Positions 16,061 to 23,914 of a stretch of DNA of 26,147 nt are shown piece after piece. The notes beneath the pieces were generated by a model, which saw only the letters and a list, made by a program, of their open reading frames with translations, made no database searches and had not been told where the DNA came from. The stretch covers positions 1 through 26,147 of the forward strand of contig JAIRPC010000011.1 in the NCBI GenBank assembly GCA_031257215.1, in the 5' to 3' direction. The position numbers were made by a program, and so were the translations under genes. The stretch's first letter is position 1. The number at the start of each line of letters is the position of its first letter. This DNA is from Eubacteriales Family XIII. Incertae Sedis bacterium (GTDB lineage: Bacteria; Bacillota; Clostridia; Peptostreptococcales; Anaerovoracaceae).

Positions 16061-18370
16061 ATGCAGGTTAACTACTATAATAATAGAGGGCAGAGGGGCG
16101 CGTTGGCGGCTGTGCTGGCTTTGGCGCTGATCGCCGCCTCGGTGCTCGCGCCCGGCGCACCGTCCTGGCTGCCCTTTGCGGCGAGCGAGTCCCATGCCGC
16201 CAGCGGGTCCGGTATCGCCGCGCCCTATCCGTGGAGCAAGACGGCTGCGGCTACGACGGGCGACTATATCGCGGACGTATATAGCGGCATATCCAAGGGC
16301 GGGCATGTGTTTGAGGACGTGACGGTGGACAGGCTTGCCGACGTTCTCAGCGCGGAGGGCGACTACTATGTCGTGTTCGCAAGCCCCATCAAGGACACGG
16401 CGCAGAGGGTGCTTGCCACCATCAACGAGCAGGCCAAGGCGGCGGGCGTCACGAAGATCTACCATTTCAACCCCGTCCTAGACAACAAATACCTCGACAT
16501 CACAAGCGCGGACCCGAGCATAGCGAGCCTGGGCGTGAGCACCACGACAAACTACGCCAACGCGACCAATGCGCCAGCAGGCGCGGCAACCCTGGAACAC
16601 CGCATAGGCACGATCCAAACCTATATCAATTATTTCTTCCCCAACGACGAGGCGGGCGATATCCTCCGCGCCTACAAGTCCTCGAACACGCTGCTGTTCC
16701 GCTTCCATAAGGGCAGCCACACCGATCTGGCGTCCGAGGCCGCCATCAGCGCGACATATCAGCTCAAACCCGCCGATATCGTCGGGGGTTACAGCAAGGC
16801 GGCGCAGGCGGCGAAGATCGCGGGCGTGTTCAGGGACAGCGAGGGCGCTATCGTCAAGGGCGATGTCCGCACGGACTACGATTTCTTCGAGCGCGCGTAC
16901 AGGGGCCAGCTCCCCGGCGAGGATGCCATCTCGGATGCGAATTTCACGAGCGGCGCGGGCTTCAATGTCAAGTCGCTGACCTTCCCCGCCGCGTTCGACC
17001 TGCTGAACTCCCCCGGCGAGCACGCCATATTCTTCGGAGAGGTGGGCTGCGGCAACACGAAAGCGACTCTTGGCTGGGCGGCGAAGCGCGCGAAGGCCTA
17101 TAACAGGACGATATACTTCGTCGACGGCTCGCTCGGCGGCTCGGTGCGCTTCAAATACGGGGAAGATATAGACGCGCAGCTCGCGCAGACCTCGAACGCC
17201 TGGATCAACATCCGCCTTGGGCAGCGCACCAACGGCGCTGTGCCGTCGGGCTACGCGGGCGTCGGGCATCTCTACGGCGCGCTGTTCAGCTATTTCGGCA
17301 GCGGCATCAACACGGAGGACTGGTCGCAGAGCGGGCGGTCCGTGTTCTATTACGAGAACGGCATCAATGCCGACACAGGCACGCCGACGAACCGCGCATA
17401 CGGCACAGGCGCTTCGGAGGCGGGGCCCTTCGACGCGCCGCGCTTCCAGTACCCGTTCCTGTTGTCCTACAACAAGGGCTTCGACCAGCCTGTCACGGTT
17501 TCGACCACCGCCATCCAGTGGGGCGAACAGAACGGTGCGCCGTGGCTGACCGAGTATATGCTCGGCGTGAGCCAGGTGAACGCGATCCACGCGTACGGGT
17601 GGCAGCTTGGGGACGCCGTTCCCGTCACCATTGCGGGCATAACAAACGCGTCCACCGCCAAGCTCCATTTCGACGGGCTTACAGACTATGACAGGATATT
17701 GAATCCCGCATACATCAAGTCGGTGCGCCAGGCCCAGGCGGCGGACGAGGGCATAGAATACGACGATGGAACTGGCGACAACAATAACAATAACAACGAC
17801 ACGGTTCAGTCGGGTGCGCCGAAGGCCTTTGCCACAGCGCCCGCGCCGAGCCTCGTCGGGGAGGCCGTGGTCGGCAACACCCTGGGCGTCAAGGCGGGCG
17901 CGTGGAGCGACAGCCCCGCACTCAGCTACCAATGGTACCGCGAGGGCATTGCGGTGGCGGGCGCGACAGGCTCGATCTACACGCTGTCAAAGCGGGATAT
18001 CGGCAAGCTGATACAGGTCGCGGTCAAGGCCACAAAGGCCGGCTTCCAGACAACTGAGCGTATCTCCAAGGTCAGCGCATCGGCCCGAGCCAAAGGCCTG
18101 TTCGCGGGAATTACTTCAAATTCTGCCAAAATAACCGGAACGGCTAAGGTGGGCAAGACGCTGAAAGCCAAGGTGGTCGGGGTTTCCCCGAGGTTCACCG
18201 CCAAATACAGGTGGTACGCGAACGGCAAGGCCATCAAGGGCGCGACCAAGGCGAGCTTGAAGCTGAAAAAATCGCTGAAAGGCAAAAAAATCACGGTCAC
18301 AGCGACATTGAGCAGAGCGAACTATGTGAAAGCAACCGTTGTTTCCAAGGCAAAGAGGGTGAAGAAATGA
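16061..18370 (+). CDS. Secreted paired-thioredoxin-like protein with Ig-like repeats, no peptidase domain
   Basis: 769 residues, ATG after GAGAGGAG. Signal peptide with probable cleavage at SHA-AS (46/47). After PYPWSKTAAATTGDYIADVY there are two thioredoxin-like domains: about 80-230, with ASPIKDT at the active-site position, and about 298-480, with GEVGCGNT (Cys330, single). Shared downstream landmarks are YYENGI and FLLSYNKG, equivalent to YYPNGD and FL-x-Y-x-K in the three paralogues. An Asn6 linker (about 573-578) leads to two Ig-like repeats (about 586-672 and 675-769), each with the (Y)xWYxxG signature, ending in a Lys-rich tail. It lacks the M1 domain of the two upstream genes. First gene of a four-gene operon; its stop overlaps the next start (ATGA). 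Function unknown; a surface-bound thiol or chaperone role is inference. Confidence 0.85.
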   Translation: MQVNYYNNRGQRGALAAVLALALIAASVLAPGAPSWLPFAASESHAASGSGIAAPYPWSKTAAATTGDYIADVYSGISKGGHVFEDVTVDRLADVLSAEGDYYVVFASPIKDTAQRVLATINEQAKAAGVTKIYHFNPVLDNKYLDITSADPSIASLGVSTTTNYANATNAPAGAATLEHRIGTIQTYINYFFPNDEAGDILRAYKSSNTLLFRFHKGSHTDLASEAAISATYQLKPADIVGGYSKAAQAAKIAGVFRDSEGAIVKGDVRTDYDFFERAYRGQLPGEDAISDANFTSGAGFNVKSLTFPAAFDLLNSPGEHAIFFGEVGCGNTKATLGWAAKRAKAYNRTIYFVDGSLGGSVRFKYGEDIDAQLAQTSNAWINIRLGQRTNGAVPSGYAGVGHLYGALFSYFGSGINTEDWSQSGRSVFYYENGINADTGTPTNRAYGTGASEAGPFDAPRFQYPFLLSYNKGFDQPVTVSTTAIQWGEQNGAPWLTEYMLGVSQVNAIHAYGWQLGDAVPVTIAGITNASTAKLHFDGLTDYDRILNPAYIKSVRQAQAADEGIEYDDGTGDNNNNNNDTVQSGAPKAFATAPAPSLVGEAVVGNTLGVKAGAWSDSPALSYQWYREGIAVAGATGSIYTLSKRDIGKLIQVAVKATKAGFQTTERISKVSASARAKGLFAGITSNSAKITGTAKVGKTLKAKVVGVSPRFTAKYRWYANGKAIKGATKASLKLKKSLKGKKITVTATLSRANYVKATVVSKAKRVKK

Positions 18371-19149
18371 GGATAACGGCACGGAGCATGCCTGTGCGCA
18401 TACTGGCTATCGCGGTGAGCGTGGCTGTCGCGCTGGCGCTTGGGACGGCGGCGCAGGGCCAGAGCCGCTCCTTTGCGGGCGCGGCCGAGGGCTGGCCCTA
18501 TACCGCGGCCAAGGTCGGAGACGGGTGGCAGTGGACGTTCACCGAGGCGTGTGAGCTCGAAGACGGCAACACGATCCCGGCGGGCACGGTGATAGAGTAT
18601 TCAGACAACGGCTACGACTTGGAGGACTGCGACGGCAACGGCTACGACGATCACACGGTCCCGCCTGTCCCCGTCCCGTGGTACGGCGTTTTCGACGGCA
18701 CCAAGACCGACAGGATACCCGATGGCTGGGACGGCTATACCCGCGACTACGAATATTATTTCCCGTACAGCAAGCCGCCCGCCAACAAGGGCGACAACAA
18801 TAACAATAACAACAAGGTTGTCGGCGAGAAGCCGGCAGGCAAGGACACGGGCAGCCAGGCCAAGGCCGCCGCGAAGAAATTCGCGAAGTCCCCGAAGCCC
18901 GCGATAACGGGCAAGGCGCGGGTAGGCAGCACGCTGAAAGCCAAGGCGGGCGCGTGGAAGCCGAAGCCGAAGCTGAGTTATCAATGGTACGCGAACGGCA
19001 AGGCCATCAAGGGCGCGACCAAGGCGAGCCTGAAGCTGAAAAAGGCGCAGAAGGGCAAGCGGATCAGCGTCAAAATAACGGCGAAAAAGACGGGCTACAA
19101 GGCGGTGTCAAAGCTTTCGGGCAAGACCGCCAAGGTGAAGCCCGCGTAG
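18367..19149 (+). CDS. Small secreted protein with acidic DCDGNGYDDH motif and one Ig-like repeat
   Basis: 260 residues. The start ATG 18367 overlaps the upstream stop as ATGA, indicating translational coupling; an in-frame start 156 bases further up would lie wholly within the previous gene. Signal peptide, cleavage probably around residue 30. The middle contains EDCDGNGYDDHT (86-97) followed by VPWYGVFDGTKTD. The same EDCD-xx-GYDDHT and VPW-x-GFDGT arrangement recurs in the protein at 22772. The Asp spacing resembles thrombospondin type-3 or dockerin calcium loops, but this is only resemblance. An Asn6 linker (144-149) precedes a C-terminal QWYANGK Ig-like repeat (about 175-260) almost identical in DNA to the last repeat of the upstream gene. 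Not a recognised family. Confidence 0.8.
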   Translation: MRITARSMPVRILAIAVSVAVALALGTAAQGQSRSFAGAAEGWPYTAAKVGDGWQWTFTEACELEDGNTIPAGTVIEYSDNGYDLEDCDGNGYDDHTVPPVPVPWYGVFDGTKTDRIPDGWDGYTRDYEYYFPYSKPPANKGDNNNNNNKVVGEKPAGKDTGSQAKAAAKKFAKSPKPAITGKARVGSTLKAKAGAWKPKPKLSYQWYANGKAIKGATKASLKLKKAQKGKRISVKITAKKTGYKAVSKLSGKTAKVKPA

Positions 19150-19190
19150 ATGGAAGTTATAGGTTGAAGAATGCGAGGTTGGTGAACATT

Positions 19191-21308
19191 ATGAGTAAGG
19201 CAAAGAAAATCGTGAATAGGCTTGCGTGCGCACTGCTTGTGGCGGCGCTGGTGGTCGGGGCTTCCGCGGCGGTGCCGGGCGCACAGAGCTTCCTTGGCGC
19301 GCGGGCGGACGCGGCGAACCCGACTCCATACCCTTGGAGTCCCAGGGCGGCGACGCTCGACTATATAGATGATGTCTATGACGGGATTTCGGGGCCAAGC
19401 GTGTTCGAGGATGTCACGGCGGAGCGGTTGCTCGACATCCTGAGCAGCGCGGGCGATTACTACATATTGTTCGGCGGGCCGCAGAACGCTTCGACCCAGA
19501 AGATCATTGGCGATATCGCCAGCGAGGCGGGCGAAGCGCCTGGCATCACGAAGATCTACCACTTCAACCCGCTTCTGGACGGCTACCAGTTGGATATCAC
19601 GAAGACCGATGGCGTTGGGCTCTGGGCGGGCGGACACCGCGGCGATATGAAGCTCGAAAAGCTACACGATGTGTGGACGGATATCGTCGGGCTGCTTCCG
19701 CCAGGCGTTGACTCCGAGGTGGCGGACTACGACTCGGACGACACCCTGTTATTCCGTTTCCATAAAAACGCGCGGACGGATCTGCCCGCGCAGACATCCG
19801 TCCCAGCCACGTACACGTTCTACGCGGAGGATGTGGACTGGTATGACGAGGGTGACGACGCGGACTCGATAGCGGATGTTTTCGGGCCGCCATCCTCGGT
19901 GCGCAGCGACTACGATTTCTTCAAGCGCGTGTACAACGGCAACGCTACCTTCTTCAACCTGAACGGCGGGAGGGGCGCGACCGCGAACAGGACGGGCAAG
20001 GCCGAGGCGATCATCAGCGATTCGGTGTTCGGCGCGAGCGGCGCCGGGTTCACGCTCCACCAGGTCACGCCGCAGGAGCTGTTCAACGTGCTGAACGCGC
20101 CCGGCGAGCACGCCATCCTGTTCGCGTCGGCTCCCTGCCACAACACGCAGGCCATAGTCGGCGAGGTAGCGAAGCGCGCCAAGGCGAACGGCTTCAACGG
20201 CAAGGTCTATGTCTACGACCCCGCCCTCGGCGGCGCGACGATATGGGGGACGGGCGCGCAGATCGACACGGTTAAGTCGAGCGCGTCCACAGGCGGGCTG
20301 TACACTAGGAACAGCAACTACAATTTCAGTTATATTTATGCCAATATTGTTAGTTATTTCAAACAGTTCGTAACAGAGAACTATACGAAGCGCGAGAGCC
20401 GCATAGACTATTACCCGAACGGCGATATCAGCAGGCCGAAGGTCGCGGCTGACCCGTGGTCGGGCGCGGCGCAGAAAAGCGCGATCAGGCTGCAAGTGCC
20501 GTTCCTGCTCGGCTACGACAAGTCGAAGGCCGCGCCTGTGGTGAAGCGGTGGATCCACCAGAAGAATGGGCTTAGCACATACAGCGAATACATGCTAGAC
20601 CTGACGTTTGTGCAGGGCACGGCGCTGGCGCGGGCGCTGCCGGTCGAGGACGGCAAGGCGGGCAACGACAGCGTGGATACGGATGGCTTGCAGGCGGTCG
20701 AATTCGCCGCCGAAGCGGTCAGGTCGCTCGACAATGTGTTGAAGCCGGGGCTCGCCGCGCCCGTCGTACACAGCTTCACGCGAGCCCCGTCCCCCAAGAT
20801 AGCGGGATCCGCCGCCGTCGGCAGGAAGCTGACCGCCGCGGCGGGCGCACTGAGCCAGGCGCCGAGCGTTTCCTACCAATGGTATGTAGGAGGCAAGGCC
20901 GTCAAGGGCGCCAGCTCCTCGGCGTACAAGGTCAAGAAATCCGACCTCGGCAAGAAAATCAAGGTGGCCGTGACGATATCGCGCACGGGCTACAAGAGCG
21001 TAACAGCGGCCTCGGCGCAGACCGCCAAGGTGGCCAAGGCGTTCGCGAAATACCCCGCGCCGAAGATCAAGGGCACGGCCAAGGTGGGCAAGACGCTGAA
21101 AGCCGCTATCGGCAAATGGAGCCCGAAGCCGACGAAATTCCAATACCAGTGGTACGCGGACGGCAAGAAGATAGGCGGCGCGACGAAGTCCAGCCTGAAA
21201 CTGAAAAAAGCCCAGAAAGGCAAGCGCATAACGGTACAGGCGACGCCTGTCAAGAAGGGCTACGAGAAATACTCGGTGGTTTCCAAGGCGACGAAAAAGG
21301 TGAAATAG
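19191..21308 (+). CDS. Secreted paired-thioredoxin-like protein with two Ig-like repeats
   Basis: 705 residues from ATG 19191. The frame is open further upstream, but that part overlaps the previous gene and would put the signal peptide about 80 residues inside. The ribosome site is weak (GAGG and GGTGA). Signal peptide with probable cleavage at ADA-AN (41/42), then PYPWSPRAATLDYIDDVYDGIS, closest to the paralogue at 16061. Thioredoxin-like domain 1, about 70-215, has GGPQNAS. Domain 2, about 283-455, has SAPCHNT with Cys316 as the single thiol at the motif. YYPNGDISRP and FLLGYDKSK follow as in the other paralogues. Two Ig-like repeats at about 525-612 and 619-705, with YQWYVGGK and YQWYADGK, and a Lys-rich end. 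Function unknown. A short AT-rich codon patch occurs at 20310-20400. Confidence 0.82.
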   Translation: MSKAKKIVNRLACALLVAALVVGASAAVPGAQSFLGARADAANPTPYPWSPRAATLDYIDDVYDGISGPSVFEDVTAERLLDILSSAGDYYILFGGPQNASTQKIIGDIASEAGEAPGITKIYHFNPLLDGYQLDITKTDGVGLWAGGHRGDMKLEKLHDVWTDIVGLLPPGVDSEVADYDSDDTLLFRFHKNARTDLPAQTSVPATYTFYAEDVDWYDEGDDADSIADVFGPPSSVRSDYDFFKRVYNGNATFFNLNGGRGATANRTGKAEAIISDSVFGASGAGFTLHQVTPQELFNVLNAPGEHAILFASAPCHNTQAIVGEVAKRAKANGFNGKVYVYDPALGGATIWGTGAQIDTVKSSASTGGLYTRNSNYNFSYIYANIVSYFKQFVTENYTKRESRIDYYPNGDISRPKVAADPWSGAAQKSAIRLQVPFLLGYDKSKAAPVVKRWIHQKNGLSTYSEYMLDLTFVQGTALARALPVEDGKAGNDSVDTDGLQAVEFAAEAVRSLDNVLKPGLAAPVVHSFTRAPSPKIAGSAAVGRKLTAAAGALSQAPSVSYQWYVGGKAVKGASSSAYKVKKSDLGKKIKVAVTISRTGYKSVTAASAQTAKVAKAFAKYPAPKIKGTAKVGKTLKAAIGKWSPKPTKFQYQWYADGKKIGGATKSSLKLKKAQKGKRITVQATPVKKGYEKYSVVSKATKKVK

Positions 21309-22667
21309 ATGAATGTAGATGTCCTGTCCGTAGTGGCGTTAGTGGTAATAATAGCTCTTTTTATAATAATATTCCTGCTCAGAAAGCGCGGCGTGGATTT
21401 CACCTTTACGGTGCTGGGCGCCCTGGTGGTGGGCGTAGTGTTCGGCGTGCTTTTCAACGGGCATACGGGGTGGATCATGCCCATAGGGAAGATATATGTA
21501 ACGGTGCTTTCCGCGATAGTCATGCCGCTGGTGATAGTCTCGATACTGTCCAGCGTGACCTCGCTCGGCTCCGCCAAACAGCTCAAAGGCATAGGCGCGA
21601 GGTCTGTGCTGTGGCTGCTGCTCACGAACGCCGTCGCGATAGCGCTGGCCATCGGGTTCGGGCTGACCTTCGGCGTGGGCAAAAATTCCTACCTGTCGAT
21701 AGAGGGCGTTGACGCCGCCAATTTCGAGGGCACGTTGAAGAGCTTTTCCGAGGTGCTGATAGGCTTCTTCCCGCAGAACGTGGTGTCCGACGTAGCGGAA
21801 GACAGGATCATCCCCGTCATCCTGTTCTCCGTGCTGATAGCCGTGTCCTACGTCCTCGTGCGCCAGGAAAAGGGCGAAAAGGTAGCCGTGTTCAAGCAGT
21901 TCGTCGAAGCGGTCAAGGATATCGTCTACAAGGCTGTCGGCTTCATAATAGAGCTGACGCCCTACGCCGTCCTCGCGCTGGTCGCGACCGCAACGTCCAA
22001 CGGCATGAACCGCAGCGGCATGATCTGGTCGCTCATAGTCCTTTTGGTCATATCGGTAGTCGCTATGGCGATAGACCTCTGGGGCGTGAACTACGTGCTT
22101 GTAAAGGTGTTCGCGGGGCTGCCGCCACTGAAATTTTTCAGGAAGCTCATACCCGCGCAGGTGATAGCGTTCTCTACGCAGTCGAGCGTGGGGACTCTGC
22201 CCGTGACCACGCGCATACTCCAATCGGAGGTGGGGGTCAGCCCCAAGGTGGCGAATTTCACCGCGCCGCTCGGCACGACGATAGGCATGCCCGGCTGTGC
22301 GGGGATATGGCCGATACTGGTGGCGATATACGGCATACACGGGCTGGGCATCAACTACTCCCTGGCCGACTACGCGATACTGGGCATCATGGGGCTGTTC
22401 GTGTCCATAGGCGTGGCGGGCGTTCCGGGCACCGCGACGATAGTAACGGCAAGCGTGCTGACCGCGGTAGGCCTGCCGCTTGAAATAATGGTGCTGACCA
22501 TCCCGATAGCCGCCATAGCGGACACCGCCAGAACCGCGACCAACGTAACGGCGGCGGCCGTGGCCTCGGCGATAGTGGCAAGGGGCGAAAGGGTGCTTGA
22601 CGAGGATATATTCTTCGGAAGAAAAACCTTCGTAGCCGCCGGCACAGGAGGGGATGCCGCGGGATGA
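21309..22667 (+). CDS. SDF-family cation:dicarboxylate/amino-acid symporter (TcyP-like)
   Basis: 452 residues, starting immediately after the stop of the previous gene; AAGGTGA in the end of that gene supplies the ribosome site. Multiple hydrophobic segments fit the eight-helix, two-hairpin fold of the sodium:dicarboxylate (SDF/DAACS) family. The family landmarks are the Ser-rich first hairpin FSTQSSVGTLPVTT (about 300), a GCAGIWPI block, and the second hairpin with IGVAGVPGTATIVTASVLTAVGLPLE, followed by IAAIADTARTATNVTAAA in the last helix. Family members take up glutamate, aspartate, other dicarboxylates, serine/threonine or, for the TcyP branch, L-cystine. The first hairpin and GCAGI-x-P block remind me of the TcyP branch, but substrate is not certain. 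As last gene of an operon for secreted thioredoxin-like proteins, amino-acid or cystine uptake would fit. Confidence 0.88.
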   Translation: MNVDVLSVVALVVIIALFIIIFLLRKRGVDFTFTVLGALVVGVVFGVLFNGHTGWIMPIGKIYVTVLSAIVMPLVIVSILSSVTSLGSAKQLKGIGARSVLWLLLTNAVAIALAIGFGLTFGVGKNSYLSIEGVDAANFEGTLKSFSEVLIGFFPQNVVSDVAEDRIIPVILFSVLIAVSYVLVRQEKGEKVAVFKQFVEAVKDIVYKAVGFIIELTPYAVLALVATATSNGMNRSGMIWSLIVLLVISVVAMAIDLWGVNYVLVKVFAGLPPLKFFRKLIPAQVIAFSTQSSVGTLPVTTRILQSEVGVSPKVANFTAPLGTTIGMPGCAGIWPILVAIYGIHGLGINYSLADYAILGIMGLFVSIGVAGVPGTATIVTASVLTAVGLPLEIMVLTIPIAAIADTARTATNVTAAAVASAIVARGERVLDEDIFFGRKTFVAAGTGGDAAG

Positions 22668-22708
22668 GAGCGGGAACAGGAATGGGTCAAGCTTCCGCCA
22701 TTGAGGCA

Positions 22709-22750
22709 CTGAGCCTGGCTCAGGGGAAGCGACCCAGTTGAGTATATAAT
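22709..22750 (+). promoter_or_regulatory. Candidate promoter with adjacent palindrome for the anchored surface protein
   Basis: TATAAT (22745-22750) lies 21 bases before the ATG. No good -35 is found at 17 bases spacing. The perfect palindrome CTGAGCC-t-GGCTCAG (22709-22723) ends at the place of the -35 and could be an activator or repressor site. It has no T-run, so it is unlikely to be a terminator for the symporter operon. This element differs from the ACATA-N9-TATGT operator. Confidence 0.4.
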
Positions 22751-22771
22751 GTAGGAAAGAGGGCAGGAATA

Positions 22772-23914
22772 ATGAAAGTTATTGAAAAAAATATTGGCAG
22801 AGAAAGCAAGAACGGCGTCGCGGCAAGCCCACGCGGGGGCAGGGCGGCCCGGCTTTGCATCGCCGTAGCATTGTCCGTGTCCGTCGCTTTCGCGTTTGGC
22901 TTCGGCGCGGCGGGCGGGCCTGATGTGTACGCGGCCGACTATGAGAGGTGGGAGGACTGCGATTGGGACGGGTACGACGACCATACGGGCGTGAAAGTGC
23001 CGTGGGTCGGCTTCGACGGAACGCGCGGCGATACGCCCGCGGGCCCCTCGCCAAACTCGCAGACGGGAAAGAAGAAAGCCGAGGAGGAAAAGAAGAAGGC
23101 CGAGGAAGCCAAGAAGAAAGAAGCAGCGAAGAAAGCCGCTGAAAAGAAGAAAAAGGAAGCCGCCGCGAAGAAGAAGGCCGAGGAAGCCAAGAAAAAGGCG
23201 GCTGCTGAGAAAGCGGCGGCCGAAAAAAAGGAAGCCGAAGCGAAGAAAACCGATAGCGCGGAGGGCTCTGGCGACTCGGACGCTTCTGAGAGCAAAAAGG
23301 CGGCCAAGACATCAAAGGCGAGCGCTACCGCTTCCGCTGTGGCGAGCGAGCCGACGGAGACCGAAGCTATCGTGGAGACGGAAACGCCGCTGTCGGGCGA
23401 TATAGCGGAGGCGGAGGCAGTGCGCGAAGCCGCCATACTGGAAGCCCCCGGCGAGATCGAGGTCAGCGGCGCGGAGGGCGGCGCGCTCTACGCGGGAGGC
23501 AAGATAACCGTCAAGGGCACGGGCTTCTATGGCAACGTGGCGGGTATCGAGATACAGCTGCAATCCACGCCAAAGACACTGGGCACTGTCGCGTCCGACG
23601 CGGACGGAAGCTTCCAAGCGTCGTTCGCCCTGCCGGAGGGCGCGGCCACGGGAAGCCACAGCATAGTGGCGCTGTACAACGGCGCGGAGCTGGTTCGCGC
23701 CGAGGTAGAGCTTCGACCCGCGCCCGCGAACAGCTTCTGGAAAGCTCTGAGCGTGGGGCTGGCGGGCGGCAACGCCGAGCTGCTGCCGGGTATTCTGATC
23801 TTCGTGGTGTTGGTGGCCATAGCCCTGGCGGCATTGCTGGCGGGGGATGTCCGCAGGCGCAGAAGCGCGAGGGCGGAAAAAGCCGAGAAGAGCTACGCGT
23901 ATGCCGGGAAATGA
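22772..23914 (+). CDS. Surface protein with acidic motif, Lys/Ala/Glu helical stalk and C-terminal membrane anchor
   Basis: 380 residues. Signal peptide with probable cleavage at VYA-AD (53/54) or one residue later. WEDCDWDGYDDHTG and VPWVGFDGT (60-84) repeat the motif of the protein at 18367. Residues 100-160 are almost only Lys, Ala and Glu (TolA-like), predicted as a long helix or coiled coil. A Ser/Thr/Glu-rich linker follows, then one beta-sandwich-like domain (about 224-316, with YAGGKITVKGTGF and DADGSFQASFALPEGAATG). A transmembrane helix at about 340-357 and a basic tail (361-380, RRRRSAR) give N-outside topology without an LPxTG motif. This may present the acidic motif at the end of a stalk spanning the wall. 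Function unknown. Its own -10 element suggests a separate transcript from the symporter operon. Confidence 0.8.
   Translation: MKVIEKNIGRESKNGVAASPRGGRAARLCIAVALSVSVAFAFGFGAAGGPDVYAADYERWEDCDWDGYDDHTGVKVPWVGFDGTRGDTPAGPSPNSQTGKKKAEEEKKKAEEAKKKEAAKKAAEKKKKEAAAKKKAEEAKKKAAAEKAAAEKKEAEAKKTDSAEGSGDSDASESKKAAKTSKASATASAVASEPTETEAIVETETPLSGDIAEAEAVREAAILEAPGEIEVSGAEGGALYAGGKITVKGTGFYGNVAGIEIQLQSTPKTLGTVASDADGSFQASFALPEGAATGSHSIVALYNGAELVRAEVELRPAPANSFWKALSVGLAGGNAELLPGILIFVVLVAIALAALLAGDVRRRRSARAEKAEKSYAYAGK

Noticed and set aside
16478..17932. Long antisense ORF (484 codons) opposite the 16061 gene; similar ones at 4203-5648, 8001-10526 and 12037-13020
   Set aside because: Composition is biased to Arg, Val and Ala, there is no ribosome site or family motif, and the opposite strand carries homologous coding sequence.
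18211..18366. Extended N-terminus of the small secreted protein
   Set aside because: It overlaps the coding Ig repeat of the previous gene and would bury the signal peptide 52 residues inside. The ATGA overlap at 18367 is the natural start.
18622..18660. EF-hand or dockerin domain in the 18367 protein
   Set aside because: Only one short Asp-rich loop is present, with no flanking helices and no second repeat; kept as a motif resemblance only.
18954..19190. Extended N-terminus of the 705-residue protein
   Set aside because: It overlaps the previous gene in another frame and reads as a Gln/Gly/Lys-rich shadow of the repeat; the signal peptide begins at 19191.
21339..22709. Long antisense ORF (456 codons) opposite the symporter gene
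   Set aside because: The plus strand has clear SDF-family motifs. The antisense product is His/Arg/Tyr-rich without domains, as expected from a GC-rich shadow frame.
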